Of a stretch of DNA of 7,761 nucleotides, positions 1 to 7,301 are shown piece after piece. A program made the position numbers and the translations under genes. The notes under the pieces were generated by a model. That model searched no databases. It was not told the DNA's origin and worked only from the letters and a program-made list of their open reading frames with translations. Position 1 is the stretch's first letter. Every line of letters starts with the position of its first letter. The DNA is from Candidatus Blautia intestinipullorum (GTDB lineage Bacteria > Bacillota > Clostridia > Lachnospirales > Lachnospiraceae): positions 1-7,761 of the forward strand of contig DWVA01000223.1 of assembly GCA_019120475.1 (NCBI GenBank), in the 5' to 3' direction.

Positions 1-1162
1 TATCCTGATTCCAGATTTTTTCCGCTTCAAAGCTTTCCGCTTCCTCTCTGTCCCTGTTTATCCAGTATTCAAGTACCTTTTCCGGATGCGTATCGCAGTA
101 GATCCAAAGCCCTGCTGCCGCCAGCGCCAAAGCCGTTCCAAAACCCAATAATATTCCCGCGGCAGTTTTTACATATTTTCTGAATCTCCCTCTTTTTTTA
201 TCTGAGGCGGACCGCCTCTCCACCTCCGTGGTAATAGCTATCCAGAGATCTCCCCAGAGTTTCCGGGTATTTTCTTTTATATCAGCCATATATACATCTG
301 TAATGGCAAGACCGGAGAGAAGGTTTTCCATACTGAAGTACCTGCCCTGAATATCCACAGACAGCCCTCTCATAAATACCTGCTCCATTTTTTCCGGAAC
401 CTTTACATAATCTCCCGGCTCCTTCAGACTGTTCTTCTTTGCTCTGCCGGGAGCCGGCGGAACCTTATGTCCTGTCACCATCTCATACCATACGGCGCAA
501 AGAGCGTAAATGTCGCTCCACGGTCCTATTTTTTCTTTATCCTGGTACTGTTCTACAGGCGCATACCCTTCTTTCAGCTTCTTTTCTCTTCTTGTCCTTC
601 CTTTCTGCAGGGCGGCGCCGAAGTCGATCAGTTTAAGGGAACCGTTTTTGTCAAAAAGAAGATTGTCCGGGCTTATATCTCCATGAAGAATGCCTCTGCT
701 GTGAAGATGCATAAGAGCTTCCATAACCGGCACAAGTATCTCCTCTGCTCTCCCTGCCGAAATCTGGCGGTATTTTTTCAGATATTCCTTCAGACTTCCC
801 CCATCCAGATACTCCATTACCAGGCAGACTTTTCCGTTTTCCAAAAAAGAGTCTTTCCATCTGACTATTCCCGGAATATCCGCCGCTTTTTTCAAAACAG
901 AGGATTCCTCTGAAAAATCTCTATCCGGATACACTTTCACCGCTACAGTACATTTTTCTTCCTCATCATAAGCCAGATATGTAACGCCGAAGGCTCCTTC
1001 TCCCAGCGCCACGCCGACCATATATCTGTTTTTCAGCACTGTATAGGGCTTCAGCCATCGCTCTTCCCATTGATATTCCCAGAGGGCTTTTTTACAGAAG
1101 GGACATCTTTTCTCTCCCGCGTCCGTTTCTTCCATACAAAAAATGCATCTTCTTTTTTCCAT
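1..1162 (-). CDS. Membrane-anchored Ser/Thr protein kinase with N-terminal zinc ribbon (partial, C-terminus beyond window)
   Basis: A Hanks-type protein kinase; 387 codons are visible and the reading frame runs off the left edge without a stop. Residues 6-23 form a CxxC/CxxC pair (C6, C9, C20, C23), likely a small zinc ribbon. The kinase domain follows: glycine loop LGEGAFGVTY at 53-62, catalytic lysine in VAVK (K76), catalytic loop HGDISPDN at 160-167 (D162 and N167 present), DFG at 180-182, and the activation-segment signature GYAPVEQY at 199-206. The HRD arginine is replaced by G161, so this is a non-RD kinase whose activity may not depend on activation-loop phosphorylation (inference). 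A single hydrophobic segment at about 333-355 follows a basic stretch, so the kinase should face the cytoplasm and the missing C-terminus the outside. The ATG at 1162 has AGGGGAG 4 nt upstream; the next in-frame ATG (M10) would remove the first CxxC. It starts 30 nt after the 478-residue gene and is probably co-transcribed with it. The substrate is unknown. Confidence 0.9.
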   Translation of the reverse strand, partial: MEKRRCIFCMEETDAGEKRCPFCKKALWEYQWEERWLKPYTVLKNRYMVGVALGEGAFGVTYLAYDEEEKCTVAVKVYPDRDFSEESSVLKKAADIPGIVRWKDSFLENGKVCLVMEYLDGGSLKEYLKKYRQISAGRAEEILVPVMEALMHLHSRGILHGDISPDNLLFDKNGSLKLIDFGAALQKGRTRREKKLKEGYAPVEQYQDKEKIGPWSDIYALCAVWYEMVTGHKVPPAPGRAKKNSLKEPGDYVKVPEKMEQVFMRGLSVDIQGRYFSMENLLSGLAITDVYMADIKENTRKLWGDLWIAITTEVERRSASDKKRGRFRKYVKTAAGILLGFGTALALAAAGLWIYCDTHPEKVLEYWINRDREEAESFEAEKIWNQD

Positions 1163-1192
1163 CCTGCTCCCCTGTCGTCCATATGACACGTC

Positions 1193-2629
1193 CTATTTCA
1201 TTCTTAGATACTCGGCCAGCTCATCCTGATGACAGTAGGCGTCTTTATAAACCTTATAAAGATAGAAGTTTTCTCCTTTTCCCACCTGCCTGTCCACATA
1301 TTCCTCCATAACTGAAAAAGGATCGCTGCTTCTGAGAAAGTCTATCACAAACCTGTCAAAACCGATCCCCGGCCGCAGCTGGGCAAAACCGCAGTTCTCC
1401 AGGATACGGTTCACACGCATCAGAGTGATCTTGTTATCGTCATTGAGAGAGATCTTCATTTTGACAAACAGGAGAAAACTGATCAGCGTTTCTCTGTTGA
1501 TATCTCTTTTTCCTGTGATAAATTCACGGAAAAAGTCTTCTCCCGAACGTCCTCTCTGATACAGCTTCGCATCTTTCGCACCGCTGCGGTCATATTCCAG
1601 ATCCAGTTTTTCCTCTTTCCGGATCTCTTCTTTTTCCCTCTGTTCAAGTTTTTCAAGCCCTGTCTTTTTCTCATCCTCGTCCGGATTGAGTCCGCAGTAT
1701 CCCAGCGCGTGGGCAATACGGATTTTCAGATTATCCGGCCATTCCTTTACCGGTCCGTAGATTTCAAATACAAGTTCCATCCAGTCTGTGGAAACATAGC
1801 CGAAATAAAAATAATTAAATTCGTCAAAGATGCCGCCGGGCGTCAGAGCCGTATTTTCCAGAAGTTCTCTTTTTTCTTCCAGAGTCATTCTTCCCCTGCT
1901 CTTTTTTGCGTCTTTTTTAAGCGCTGTAAGAGGTTTGAGGAAGTTCAGTTCCTCAAGGGCGAGACTTTCCAGGTATCCTCTTTCTTCTTTTTCCAGAACG
2001 TTTCCATACTGTGCAAGCATCCGCTCTGATGTTTTGCAGCTCTCATAATATTTATCACATTTATTTCGTATATACAGATCCAGATACTTGCAGAAATAAT
2101 ATCTTGCTTTCTCCCTGACCGCGGAAAAATTTTCCACATTGTCATCCATAAAACGGAAAAAATCTTCTTCGGAACGGCTGTCTATAATCTCTTTCTCCAT
2201 AAAACGCGTAAGCATCTCTGTTTCCAGGTCCTCGCCGGAAGAATTTTTCCGTACATATTCCTCCAGCTGTTTCAGCGTTATTTTTCCCCCGGCGAAAATC
2301 TGTCTCTTCGGATCGGCGATCCGGTCATATTTTTCCATATACCGGCGGTAAAGTTCTTTCCAGCTTTCATAATTCATCTGATGGCTGAAGGCGTAGATCA
2401 GACCCGCTTCATAAAGGCTTCTGGCATATAGGGTCTCATAACCTTCATCCTCCAGCCTTTCATTGACCTCTTTCAGATCCATCTGCCTGGCAAATCCCTC
2501 CGCGAGCACAGCAAGCCTTCCCGGAAGGGGATATTTATCGCTGTCCGCCAGAAAACCTTCCTCCGCATTCAGGAAATTCAAGGTAAGATCTGTTACCATT
2601 TCTTCAAAAAGATGACCTTTATTTTTCAT
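1193..2629 (-). CDS. Hypothetical acidic helical protein, 478 aa, partner gene of the kinase
   Basis: I do not recognise a family. The product has 478 residues with no signal peptide or membrane segment, so it is likely cytoplasmic. It is rich in Glu, Lys, Leu, Phe and Tyr and looks mostly alpha-helical. A very charged, probably disordered or coiled stretch lies at roughly 320-370. A better-ordered C-terminal part follows at about 376-478, beginning DINRETLISFLLFVKMK and including NCGFAQLRPGIGFDRFVIDF. The ATG at 2629 is chosen because AGGAG lies 6 nt upstream. An in-frame ATG at 2692 would add 21 residues, but it has no ribosome site and lies inside the terminator hairpin. The kinase gene follows after 30 nt on the same strand, so the protein is plausibly a substrate, adaptor or regulator of that kinase; this rests only on context. 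No frameshift or truncation is visible. Confidence 0.85.
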   Translation of the reverse strand: MKNKGHLFEEMVTDLTLNFLNAEEGFLADSDKYPLPGRLAVLAEGFARQMDLKEVNERLEDEGYETLYARSLYEAGLIYAFSHQMNYESWKELYRRYMEKYDRIADPKRQIFAGGKITLKQLEEYVRKNSSGEDLETEMLTRFMEKEIIDSRSEEDFFRFMDDNVENFSAVREKARYYFCKYLDLYIRNKCDKYYESCKTSERMLAQYGNVLEKEERGYLESLALEELNFLKPLTALKKDAKKSRGRMTLEEKRELLENTALTPGGIFDEFNYFYFGYVSTDWMELVFEIYGPVKEWPDNLKIRIAHALGYCGLNPDEDEKKTGLEKLEQREKEEIRKEEKLDLEYDRSGAKDAKLYQRGRSGEDFFREFITGKRDINRETLISFLLFVKMKISLNDDNKITLMRVNRILENCGFAQLRPGIGFDRFVIDFLRSSDPFSVMEEYVDRQVGKGENFYLYKVYKDAYCHQDELAEYLRMK

Positions 2630-2655
2630 TTTTAACTCCTGATCCTTTATATTTA

Positions 2656-2709
2656 GAAAAAGGAAACCGCCATATGGATACCAAAAGAGCATCCGCGGCA
2701 GTTTCCTTT
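2656..2709 (-). terminator. Hairpin terminator after the DUF3881-like gene
   Basis: The arm at 2659-2667 (AAAGGAAAC on plus) pairs perfectly with 2701-2709 (GTTTCCTTT). After one mismatch the stem continues with GCC/GGC, and the inner part can pair GGAT with ATCC. Read on the minus strand, the stem ends in a T-rich run (CCTTTTTC), and it begins 23 nt after the stop codon at 2733. This fits a Rho-independent terminator of the parA-to-DUF3881 operon. On the plus strand the stem is followed by CCTTTTTG, so it could work in both directions. The loop is long and the stem imperfect, so termination may be partial. Confidence 0.6.
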
Positions 2710-2732
2710 CCTTTTTGCATGACTCCTGTTTT

Positions 2733-3602
2733 TCAGAAATGAAGCTGTCCCTGAAGCCAGATCACAGCCCGCAGCCTTCTTCCTATCGCCGGTTCTCCCA
2801 GCAGATCCTCTCTGTTGATACAGACATCAAACTGCATATTATTGCTTTCGATCGTAAGCTGGACAATCTCCTCTCCTGTCAATACATTCCTGAAAGAATG
2901 CAAATCCAGAATTTCTCCCATAATGCTGTACTGATCGCACTGGATTCCATACGGCATAAAATAGGAATCCACAATGGTAAAAATGTCTTCTTTTACAATT
3001 CTGTGAGAAAGCATGGAATAAGTGTCCATGTCCTCCATTGTCAGATTCTCCATTGCCTCCTCATCGCCGTTTCTTGCGGCAGCGATAAGATTACTTCTGT
3101 TTTTTGTCAGCTCCTTATCTACTTTGACCGCCTCTTTATCCTTCTGTGCCGGAAAAAGGATTCTCCCCTCGCTGGCCAGACCGGATAGGGTCAATGGCTG
3201 ATGGTTCATATTTCCCTTGTATTTTTCCAGAAGAAACTCCGCTGCGTTCTGAAGATAAAAAATCAAAGTAATTCCGATTCTCAGATCGTCACAGGCCCCG
3301 GCATACGATTCCTTGTCCAGGTGTTTCTCTACGGTTACCTGCTCCTGTGTGGTGACTCCCGTACCTCTGAAAAAAGGAAAATAATAATCCACATGAAACC
3401 GGTTATCTTCACCGTACTGTCCGCAGACTGTGATTCCAAAATTGCTTCCGTAATTTTTGGAAAACTCGGCAAAAACGCCTTCCGGATAGTCTTCTACTAC
3501 GGATTTTTCATCATAATTCCTGACAACGTCATGAATGATGCGCTTTATCTCATCTCTGGTTTTCAGCTTTGAAAAACCCACTGACCTCAGATAACTGTGC
3601 AA
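2733..3602 (-). CDS. DUF3881-like conserved protein, 289 aa, TTG start
   Basis: The product is a conserved protein of unknown function. Its length, its sequence style and its position directly after serS match what I recall as the DUF3881 family of Lachnospiraceae; I recalled this from memory and did not search for it. It has 289 residues, is soluble and acidic, and has no signal peptide or membrane segment. Visible features are an aromatic strand-like stretch (HVDYYFPFFRGTGV) near residues 70-83, a helical middle (GITLIFYLQNAAEFLLEKY) and a mixed alpha/beta C-terminus. The start is TTG at 3602, with GGAGG 7 nt upstream; the nearby upstream ATG at 3616 is out of frame. It lies 21 nt after serS and is the last gene before the hairpin terminator, so it should be expressed with serS and parAB. 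No catalytic motif is recognisable. Confidence 0.85.
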   Translation of the reverse strand: MHSYLRSVGFSKLKTRDEIKRIIHDVVRNYDEKSVVEDYPEGVFAEFSKNYGSNFGITVCGQYGEDNRFHVDYYFPFFRGTGVTTQEQVTVEKHLDKESYAGACDDLRIGITLIFYLQNAAEFLLEKYKGNMNHQPLTLSGLASEGRILFPAQKDKEAVKVDKELTKNRSNLIAAARNGDEEAMENLTMEDMDTYSMLSHRIVKEDIFTIVDSYFMPYGIQCDQYSIMGEILDLHSFRNVLTGEEIVQLTIESNNMQFDVCINREDLLGEPAIGRRLRAVIWLQGQLHF

Positions 3603-3607
3603 GACAA

Positions 3608-3615
3608 CACCTCCA
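3608..3615 (-). promoter_or_regulatory. Ribosome binding site deciding the TTG start of the DUF3881-like gene
   Basis: TGGAGGTG on the minus strand places its GGAGG core 7 nt before TTG at 3602. No in-frame ATG lies upstream or close downstream with a comparable site, so the TTG start is well supported. Confidence 0.75.
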
Positions 3616-3623
3616 TGCCCTTT

Positions 3624-4919
3624 CTATTTGCGGGTCTTTTTTTCAATTTTTTTCATTCCGCCCATATAAGGCTGCAATGCTTCCGGAATATTTACAGAAC
3701 CGTCCGCATTCAAGTTATTCTCCAAAAATGCGATCAGCATTCTCGGAGGTGCCACTACTGTGTTGTTCAGTGTATGCGCCAGATATTTTTTGCCGTCTTT
3801 TCCGTTTACACGTATTTTCAGTCGGCGTGCCTGAGCGTCCCCAAGATTGGAGCAGCTTCCTACCTCAAAATATTTTTTCTGTCTTGGAGACCATGCCTCG
3901 ACATCCACTGATTTCACTTTCAGATCTGCAAGATCGCCGGAACAGCATTCCAGAGTTCTTACCGGAATATCCATAGAGCGGAACAGATCTACTGTGTTCT
4001 GCCACAGCTTATCAAACCACATAGGACTCTCCTCCGGTCTGCAGACAACGATCATCTCCTGTTTTTCAAACTGGTGGATACGGTAAACTCCTCTTTCCTC
4101 CAGGCCATGTGCTCCTTTTTCCTTACGGAAGCAGGGAGAATAACTGGTAAGCGTCTTCGGAAGCTCTTCCTCCGGGATGATCTGGTCAATAAACTTTCCG
4201 ATCATGGAATGTTCGCTGGTTCCGATTAGGTACAGATCCTCGCCCTCGATTTTATACATCATGGCATCCATTTCCGCGAAGCTCATAACTCCGGTCACTA
4301 CATTGCTGCGGATCATAAAAGGAGGAACACAATAAGTAAAACCTCTGTTGATCATAAAATCACGGGCATAGGAGATTACCGCGGAATGAAGTCTGGCGAT
4401 ATCTCCCATAAGATAGTAAAAACCGTTTCCTGCCACTCTTCTCGCACTGTCAAGATCAATACCGTCAAAGCTTTCCATAATATCAGTATGATAGGGGATT
4501 TCAAAGTCCGGAACTACCGGCTCTCCAAATCTTTCCACTTCCACATTCTCGCTGTCATCCTTTCCGATAGGAACAGAGGGATCGATGATATTAGGAATTA
4601 CCATCATATCTTTCAGAAGCTCCGCTTCCACCTCTTTTTCTCTGGCGGAAAGTTCTTCAATACGAGATCCGGAAGCAGCCACCTGTTTTTTGACCTCTTC
4701 CGCTTCCTCTCGTTTTCCCTGTCCCATCAGAGCGCCGATCTGCTTGGAGATTTTATTTCTCTCGGCCCGGAGAGCTTCCACTTCCTGTTTGATCTGTCTG
4801 TTTTCTTTATCAAGCTCCAGAACCTTATCAACCAGTTCCAGTTTGCTGTCCTGAAACTTATTTCTTATGTTCTGTTTTACGATTTCCGGATTTTCTCTTA
4901 CAAATTTAATGTCTAACAT
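3624..4919 (-). CDS. serS: Seryl-tRNA synthetase
   Basis: A class II cytoplasmic aminoacyl-tRNA synthetase that charges tRNA-Ser (and tRNA-Sec where present) with serine. It has 431 residues, the usual bacterial length. The start MLDIKFVRENPEIVKQN is typical of the N-terminal tRNA-binding arm, and residues about 30-110 form the long antiparallel coiled coil. The serine-binding TxE appears as TSEH at 234-237, motif 2 as CFRKEKG from 263 (R265), and motif 3 as VAPPRMLIAFLEN with R393. The motif spelling differs from the common bacterial form: CFRKEKGAHGLEERG replaces CFRSEAGSAGRDTRG, EVGSCSN replaces the usual E(I/V)SSCSN, and HTLNNTVVAPPR replaces HTLNGSGLAVGR. The key arginines and glutamates remain, so it should be active. 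The ATG has AGGAGG 7 nt upstream. It sits 20 nt after the DUF4446 gene, with no room for a T-box leader. Confidence 0.97.
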   Translation of the reverse strand: MLDIKFVRENPEIVKQNIRNKFQDSKLELVDKVLELDKENRQIKQEVEALRAERNKISKQIGALMGQGKREEAEEVKKQVAASGSRIEELSAREKEVEAELLKDMMVIPNIIDPSVPIGKDDSENVEVERFGEPVVPDFEIPYHTDIMESFDGIDLDSARRVAGNGFYYLMGDIARLHSAVISYARDFMINRGFTYCVPPFMIRSNVVTGVMSFAEMDAMMYKIEGEDLYLIGTSEHSMIGKFIDQIIPEEELPKTLTSYSPCFRKEKGAHGLEERGVYRIHQFEKQEMIVVCRPEESPMWFDKLWQNTVDLFRSMDIPVRTLECCSGDLADLKVKSVDVEAWSPRQKKYFEVGSCSNLGDAQARRLKIRVNGKDGKKYLAHTLNNTVVAPPRMLIAFLENNLNADGSVNIPEALQPYMGGMKKIEKKTRK

Positions 4920-4939
4920 ATACTTCCCTCCTGAAAATT

Positions 4940-5503
4940 TTATTCTTTTCTGTCTGTTTTATCATTTTTTTCTTTTAATTCATCGTCTGTATTTTCCAGT
5001 TCAAGCCCGAAATTTACGGCCTTTCGCAGCGCCTCTACTTCCTCCTGGCTTAGCATCACATAGGATTCTCCCTTTACGATCTCCTTCAGATAAAGGAAAC
5101 AGTTGTCCCTGCTGTGTACCGCGTTTAATATCAGGCCGGTATTTTCTTTATCAAGCAGCGCCAGGGCAAAACTCAGTTTTCCTCCTACATCATCAAAAGC
5201 GTCATATTTTTCCACGCCATACTTGCTGAAAATGATCCTGAAATTTTTTATAATAGAATTGATAGAACGTTCATGATCTTCCTTCGCCTCATAAAGACGG
5301 TCAATCTGAGCAAATTTCCTGACGAATCTTTTCTCCAGTGTCTGAGCGTCGCTTCCCTTCATGAACATCTTGTATTTCCGTTCCAGACGGCTCATCCTCA
5401 TACTCATGCTGACTGCGGAGCCGATCAGTATAAGAACGATAATCAGCAATACAATGATAATAATGCCCGGGTCAATCCCTATATTATCAAAAATCATGCT
5501 CAT
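4940..5503 (-). CDS. DUF4446 family membrane protein
   Basis: A 187-residue protein of the DUF4446 family, which in Clostridia is regularly found between parB and serS; its function is unknown. A short N-terminus is followed by one strong hydrophobic segment at about 13-33 (IIIIVLLIIVLILIGSAV). A basic region then a helical, partly coiled-coil region at about 37-80 follow. The compact domain contains the stretch KYGVEKYDAFDDVGGKLSF and SRDNCFLYLKEI, and the C-terminal tail is highly charged. The layout suggests a single-pass protein with a cytoplasmic domain. The ATG at 5503 has AGGAG 8 nt upstream, and that ribosome site sits in the 14-nt gap right after the parB stop, so translation is probably coupled. 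Its place next to parAB suggests, but does not show, a link to segregation or cell-cycle functions at the membrane. Confidence 0.88.
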   Translation of the reverse strand: MSMIFDNIGIDPGIIIIVLLIIVLILIGSAVSMSMRMSRLERKYKMFMKGSDAQTLEKRFVRKFAQIDRLYEAKEDHERSINSIIKNFRIIFSKYGVEKYDAFDDVGGKLSFALALLDKENTGLILNAVHSRDNCFLYLKEIVKGESYVMLSQEEVEALRKAVNFGLELENTDDELKEKNDKTDRKE

Positions 5504-5517
5504 ATACCATACTCCTT

Positions 5518-6447
5518 TTATCTTATAGATTCAAATAAATCTATAATTCTTTCCAGATCGTCTCTGGAATAATATTCAATCTCTATTTTCCCTTTATTAT
5601 TCTTCTTTCTGCGAATAAATACTCTTGTCCCTGTGATTCCCTTCATTTTTTCTTCCAGGCTCTCATAGACAGCGTCCTCCGCAGTATTGGATACTTTTTC
5701 CTTTTTCTTTGAAGGATTCAGTATTTTTCTCACCAGCTCCTCGGTTTCCCGGACGCTTAATTTGTGGTCGAATACTTTCGCCGCCACCATCTCCTGAGTA
5801 TCCGGATCGGATATTCCCAGTATCGCACGGGCATGGCCTGCTGTGATCATCTCTTCTATTACCATATTCTGAACACGGGGATCCAGTTTCAATAGACGCA
5901 GGGAGTTTGTCACCGCTGTTCTGCTTTTTGATACACGTTCCGCGATTTCATCCTGTTTTAAATGAAATTCATCAATAAGACGCTTATACGCCATTGCTTC
6001 TTCAACAGGATTCAGATCTTCTCTCTGTATATTTTCTATCAAAGATATTTCTACTGTTTCCTGATTGCTGAATTCTCTTATAATGATCGGAATTTCTTTT
6101 ATCCCAGCCAGTTTTGCCGCTCTCCAGCGGCGTTCTCCTGCGATGATCTCATAATAGTCCTTTTTATCGGACACAAGAAGCGGCTGCAATACTCCGTACT
6201 GTTTTATGGACTCGGATAATTCCAAAAGAGAGTCTTCATCAAACTTTTTTCGCGGCTGCTCACGGTTAGGTTCTACCTTTGAAATCTTTACCATCATCAC
6301 GCCGCTATTTTTCTCTTCCTTATCCTGAGAAATCAAGCTATTCACCGCATTATCCGCTTTTTTTGTATCCTGATGTTTTGACTGCACTGTTTTTTCAGGG
6401 AAAAGAGCGTCTAAGCCTCTTCCCAGACCTGATTTTTTTGCTGCCAT
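5518..6447 (-). CDS. parB: Chromosome partitioning protein ParB (Spo0J), CTPase and parS-binding
   Basis: ParB binds parS, loads onto DNA as a CTP-dependent clamp, spreads, recruits SMC and stimulates the ParA ATPase. The 309-residue product begins with the ParA-stimulating GLGRGLDALF element at 7-16 (R10 is the likely arginine finger). After a variable linker come the N-terminal CTP-binding motifs: REQPRKKF at 62-69, GERRWRAA at 104-111 and ENIQRED at 138-144. The helix-turn-helix for parS is at about 164-188 (QDEIAERVSKSRTAVTN). The dimerisation domain ends the protein (YYSRDDLERIIDLFESIR). The start is taken as ATG at 6447, 7 nt after GGAGG; the GTG one codon upstream (6450) is only 4 nt from it. 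The ATG overlaps the parA TGA stop by one base, indicating translational coupling. Confidence 0.97.
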   Translation of the reverse strand: MAAKKSGLGRGLDALFPEKTVQSKHQDTKKADNAVNSLISQDKEEKNSGVMMVKISKVEPNREQPRKKFDEDSLLELSESIKQYGVLQPLLVSDKKDYYEIIAGERRWRAAKLAGIKEIPIIIREFSNQETVEISLIENIQREDLNPVEEAMAYKRLIDEFHLKQDEIAERVSKSRTAVTNSLRLLKLDPRVQNMVIEEMITAGHARAILGISDPDTQEMVAAKVFDHKLSVRETEELVRKILNPSKKKEKVSNTAEDAVYESLEEKMKGITGTRVFIRRKKNNKGKIEIEYYSRDDLERIIDLFESIR

Positions 6448-7214
6448 CACTCATCCTCCCTGCTTATCACTTCATCTGCCAGCAGTCGATAGCTTTCCGC
6501 TCCTGATGATCTTGGATCATAAATATTGATTGGCTGCCCATAGCTTGGAGCCTCTGCAAGTCTGACATTTCTGGGTATGATCGTTTTATATATGTTCTGC
6601 TGAAGATTATCCTTTACATTTTCCACCACCTGTAAAGATAGATTTGTGCGGGCGTCATACATAGTGAATACAACACCTTCCATTATCAGATCTTTATTTA
6701 ATCTGTCTCTTACCAAATCTATTGTATGTATCAACTGGGAAAGTCCTTCCAACGCATAATATTCACACTGAATTGGAACAAGGACAGAAGTAGCTGCTGT
6801 CAATGCATTGATTGTAAGCATGTTTAAAGAGGGCGGACAATCCATAATGATATAGTCATAATTATCACGGATCTTCTCTGTGATTTTTCTTAAAATATAT
6901 TCCTTGTCTTCCACTCCGATTAATTCAATTTCTGCTCCTGACAGGTTTATGTTAGAAGGAATCAAGTCTACATTTTCCACTACATCTTTCAGGATTGTAT
7001 CCTCTGCTCCTGTTTCTCCTAACAGTAATTCATATAATGTATTTTCTACATTATTTTTATCAACGCCTAATCCACTGGTAGTATTCCCCTGTGGATCCAT
7101 ATCTATTGCCAGTACTTTCTTCCCTTTTTCTGCAAGGCAGGCAGATAAATTAATTGCTGTTGTTGATTTACCAACACCGCCCTTTTGGTTTGCAACTGCT
7201 ATAATTCTTCCCAA
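6447..7214 (-). CDS. parA: Chromosome partitioning ATPase ParA (Soj), TTG start
   Basis: A deviant-Walker ATPase that binds non-specific DNA as an ATP dimer, is switched by ParB, and in Firmicutes also influences DnaA. The 255-residue product is the usual Soj length with no N-terminal HTH extension. The deviant Walker A is KGGVGKST at 11-18 (signature K11, catalytic K16), Walker A' is VLAIDMDPQGN at 34-44 (D40), and Walker B is IIMDCPP at 122-128 (D125). The C-terminal RNVRLAEAPSYGQP is typical. The start is TTG at 7214, 7 nt after AAGGAGG, which gives the family N-terminus GRIIAVANQKGG. A longer frame opening at 7283 would add 23 unrelated residues, spans the promoter and is rejected. It is the first gene of the operon and is followed by parB with a one-base overlap. 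Confidence 0.97.
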   Translation of the reverse strand: MGRIIAVANQKGGVGKSTTAINLSACLAEKGKKVLAIDMDPQGNTTSGLGVDKNNVENTLYELLLGETGAEDTILKDVVENVDLIPSNINLSGAEIELIGVEDKEYILRKITEKIRDNYDYIIMDCPPSLNMLTINALTAATSVLVPIQCEYYALEGLSQLIHTIDLVRDRLNKDLIMEGVVFTMYDARTNLSLQVVENVKDNLQQNIYKTIIPRNVRLAEAPSYGQPINIYDPRSSGAESYRLLADEVISREDE

Positions 7215-7221
7215 AACATTG

Positions 7222-7228
7222 CCTCCTT
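7222..7228 (-). promoter_or_regulatory. Ribosome binding site of parA, supports TTG start
   Basis: AAGGAGG on the minus strand ends 7 nt before TTG at 7214. The ATG inside this gap is out of frame, so the TTG is the start that fits both the ribosome site and the ParA family N-terminus. Confidence 0.8.
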
Positions 7229-7251
7229 TTAAGGAATTTACGATTAGGTAC

Positions 7252-7280
7252 ATTATATCACTTTTATATCTATTGTTCCA
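7252..7280 (-). promoter_or_regulatory. Sigma-A promoter of parA with extended -10
   Basis: On the minus strand a perfect TATAAT (7257-7252) is preceded by TGA, giving the extended -10 motif TGnTATAAT. The hexamer at -35 with 17-nt spacing is TGGAAC (7280-7275), which matches TTGACA at only three positions, so the promoter probably relies on the extended -10. Transcription should start near 7245, about 30 nt before the parA start codon. The parS site at 7286-7301 begins 5 nt upstream of the -35, so ParB could touch RNA polymerase here (inference). Confidence 0.65.
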
Positions 7281-7285
7281 CACAA

Positions 7286-7301
7286 TGTTTCACGTGAAAC
7301 A
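7286..7301. promoter_or_regulatory. parS: parS site 1 (ParB binding site)
   Basis: TGTTTCACGTGAAACA is a perfect 16-bp palindrome and matches the Bacillus-type parS consensus at every base. One more pair on each side (A and T) extends the symmetry to 18 bp. It lies just upstream of the parA promoter and is the nucleation point for the ParB encoded here. Confidence 0.97.

Noticed and set aside
439..913. Plus-strand open frames within the kinase gene
   Set aside because: They are shadows of the kinase on the other strand; they lack family features and the minus-strand frame carries all kinase motifs.
2630..2692. 21-residue N-terminal extension of the 478-aa protein from ATG 2692
   Set aside because: There is no ribosome site before 2692 and the stretch lies in the terminator hairpin, while ATG 2629 has AGGAG 6 nt upstream.
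4386..4916. Plus-strand open frame of 176 codons opposite serS
   Set aside because: It is antisense to the well-conserved SerRS N-terminal half, with Ser/Phe-rich antisense-type composition.
7215..7283. 23-residue extension of ParA upstream of TTG 7214
   Set aside because: It covers the promoter and ribosome site and encodes sequence foreign to the ParA family.
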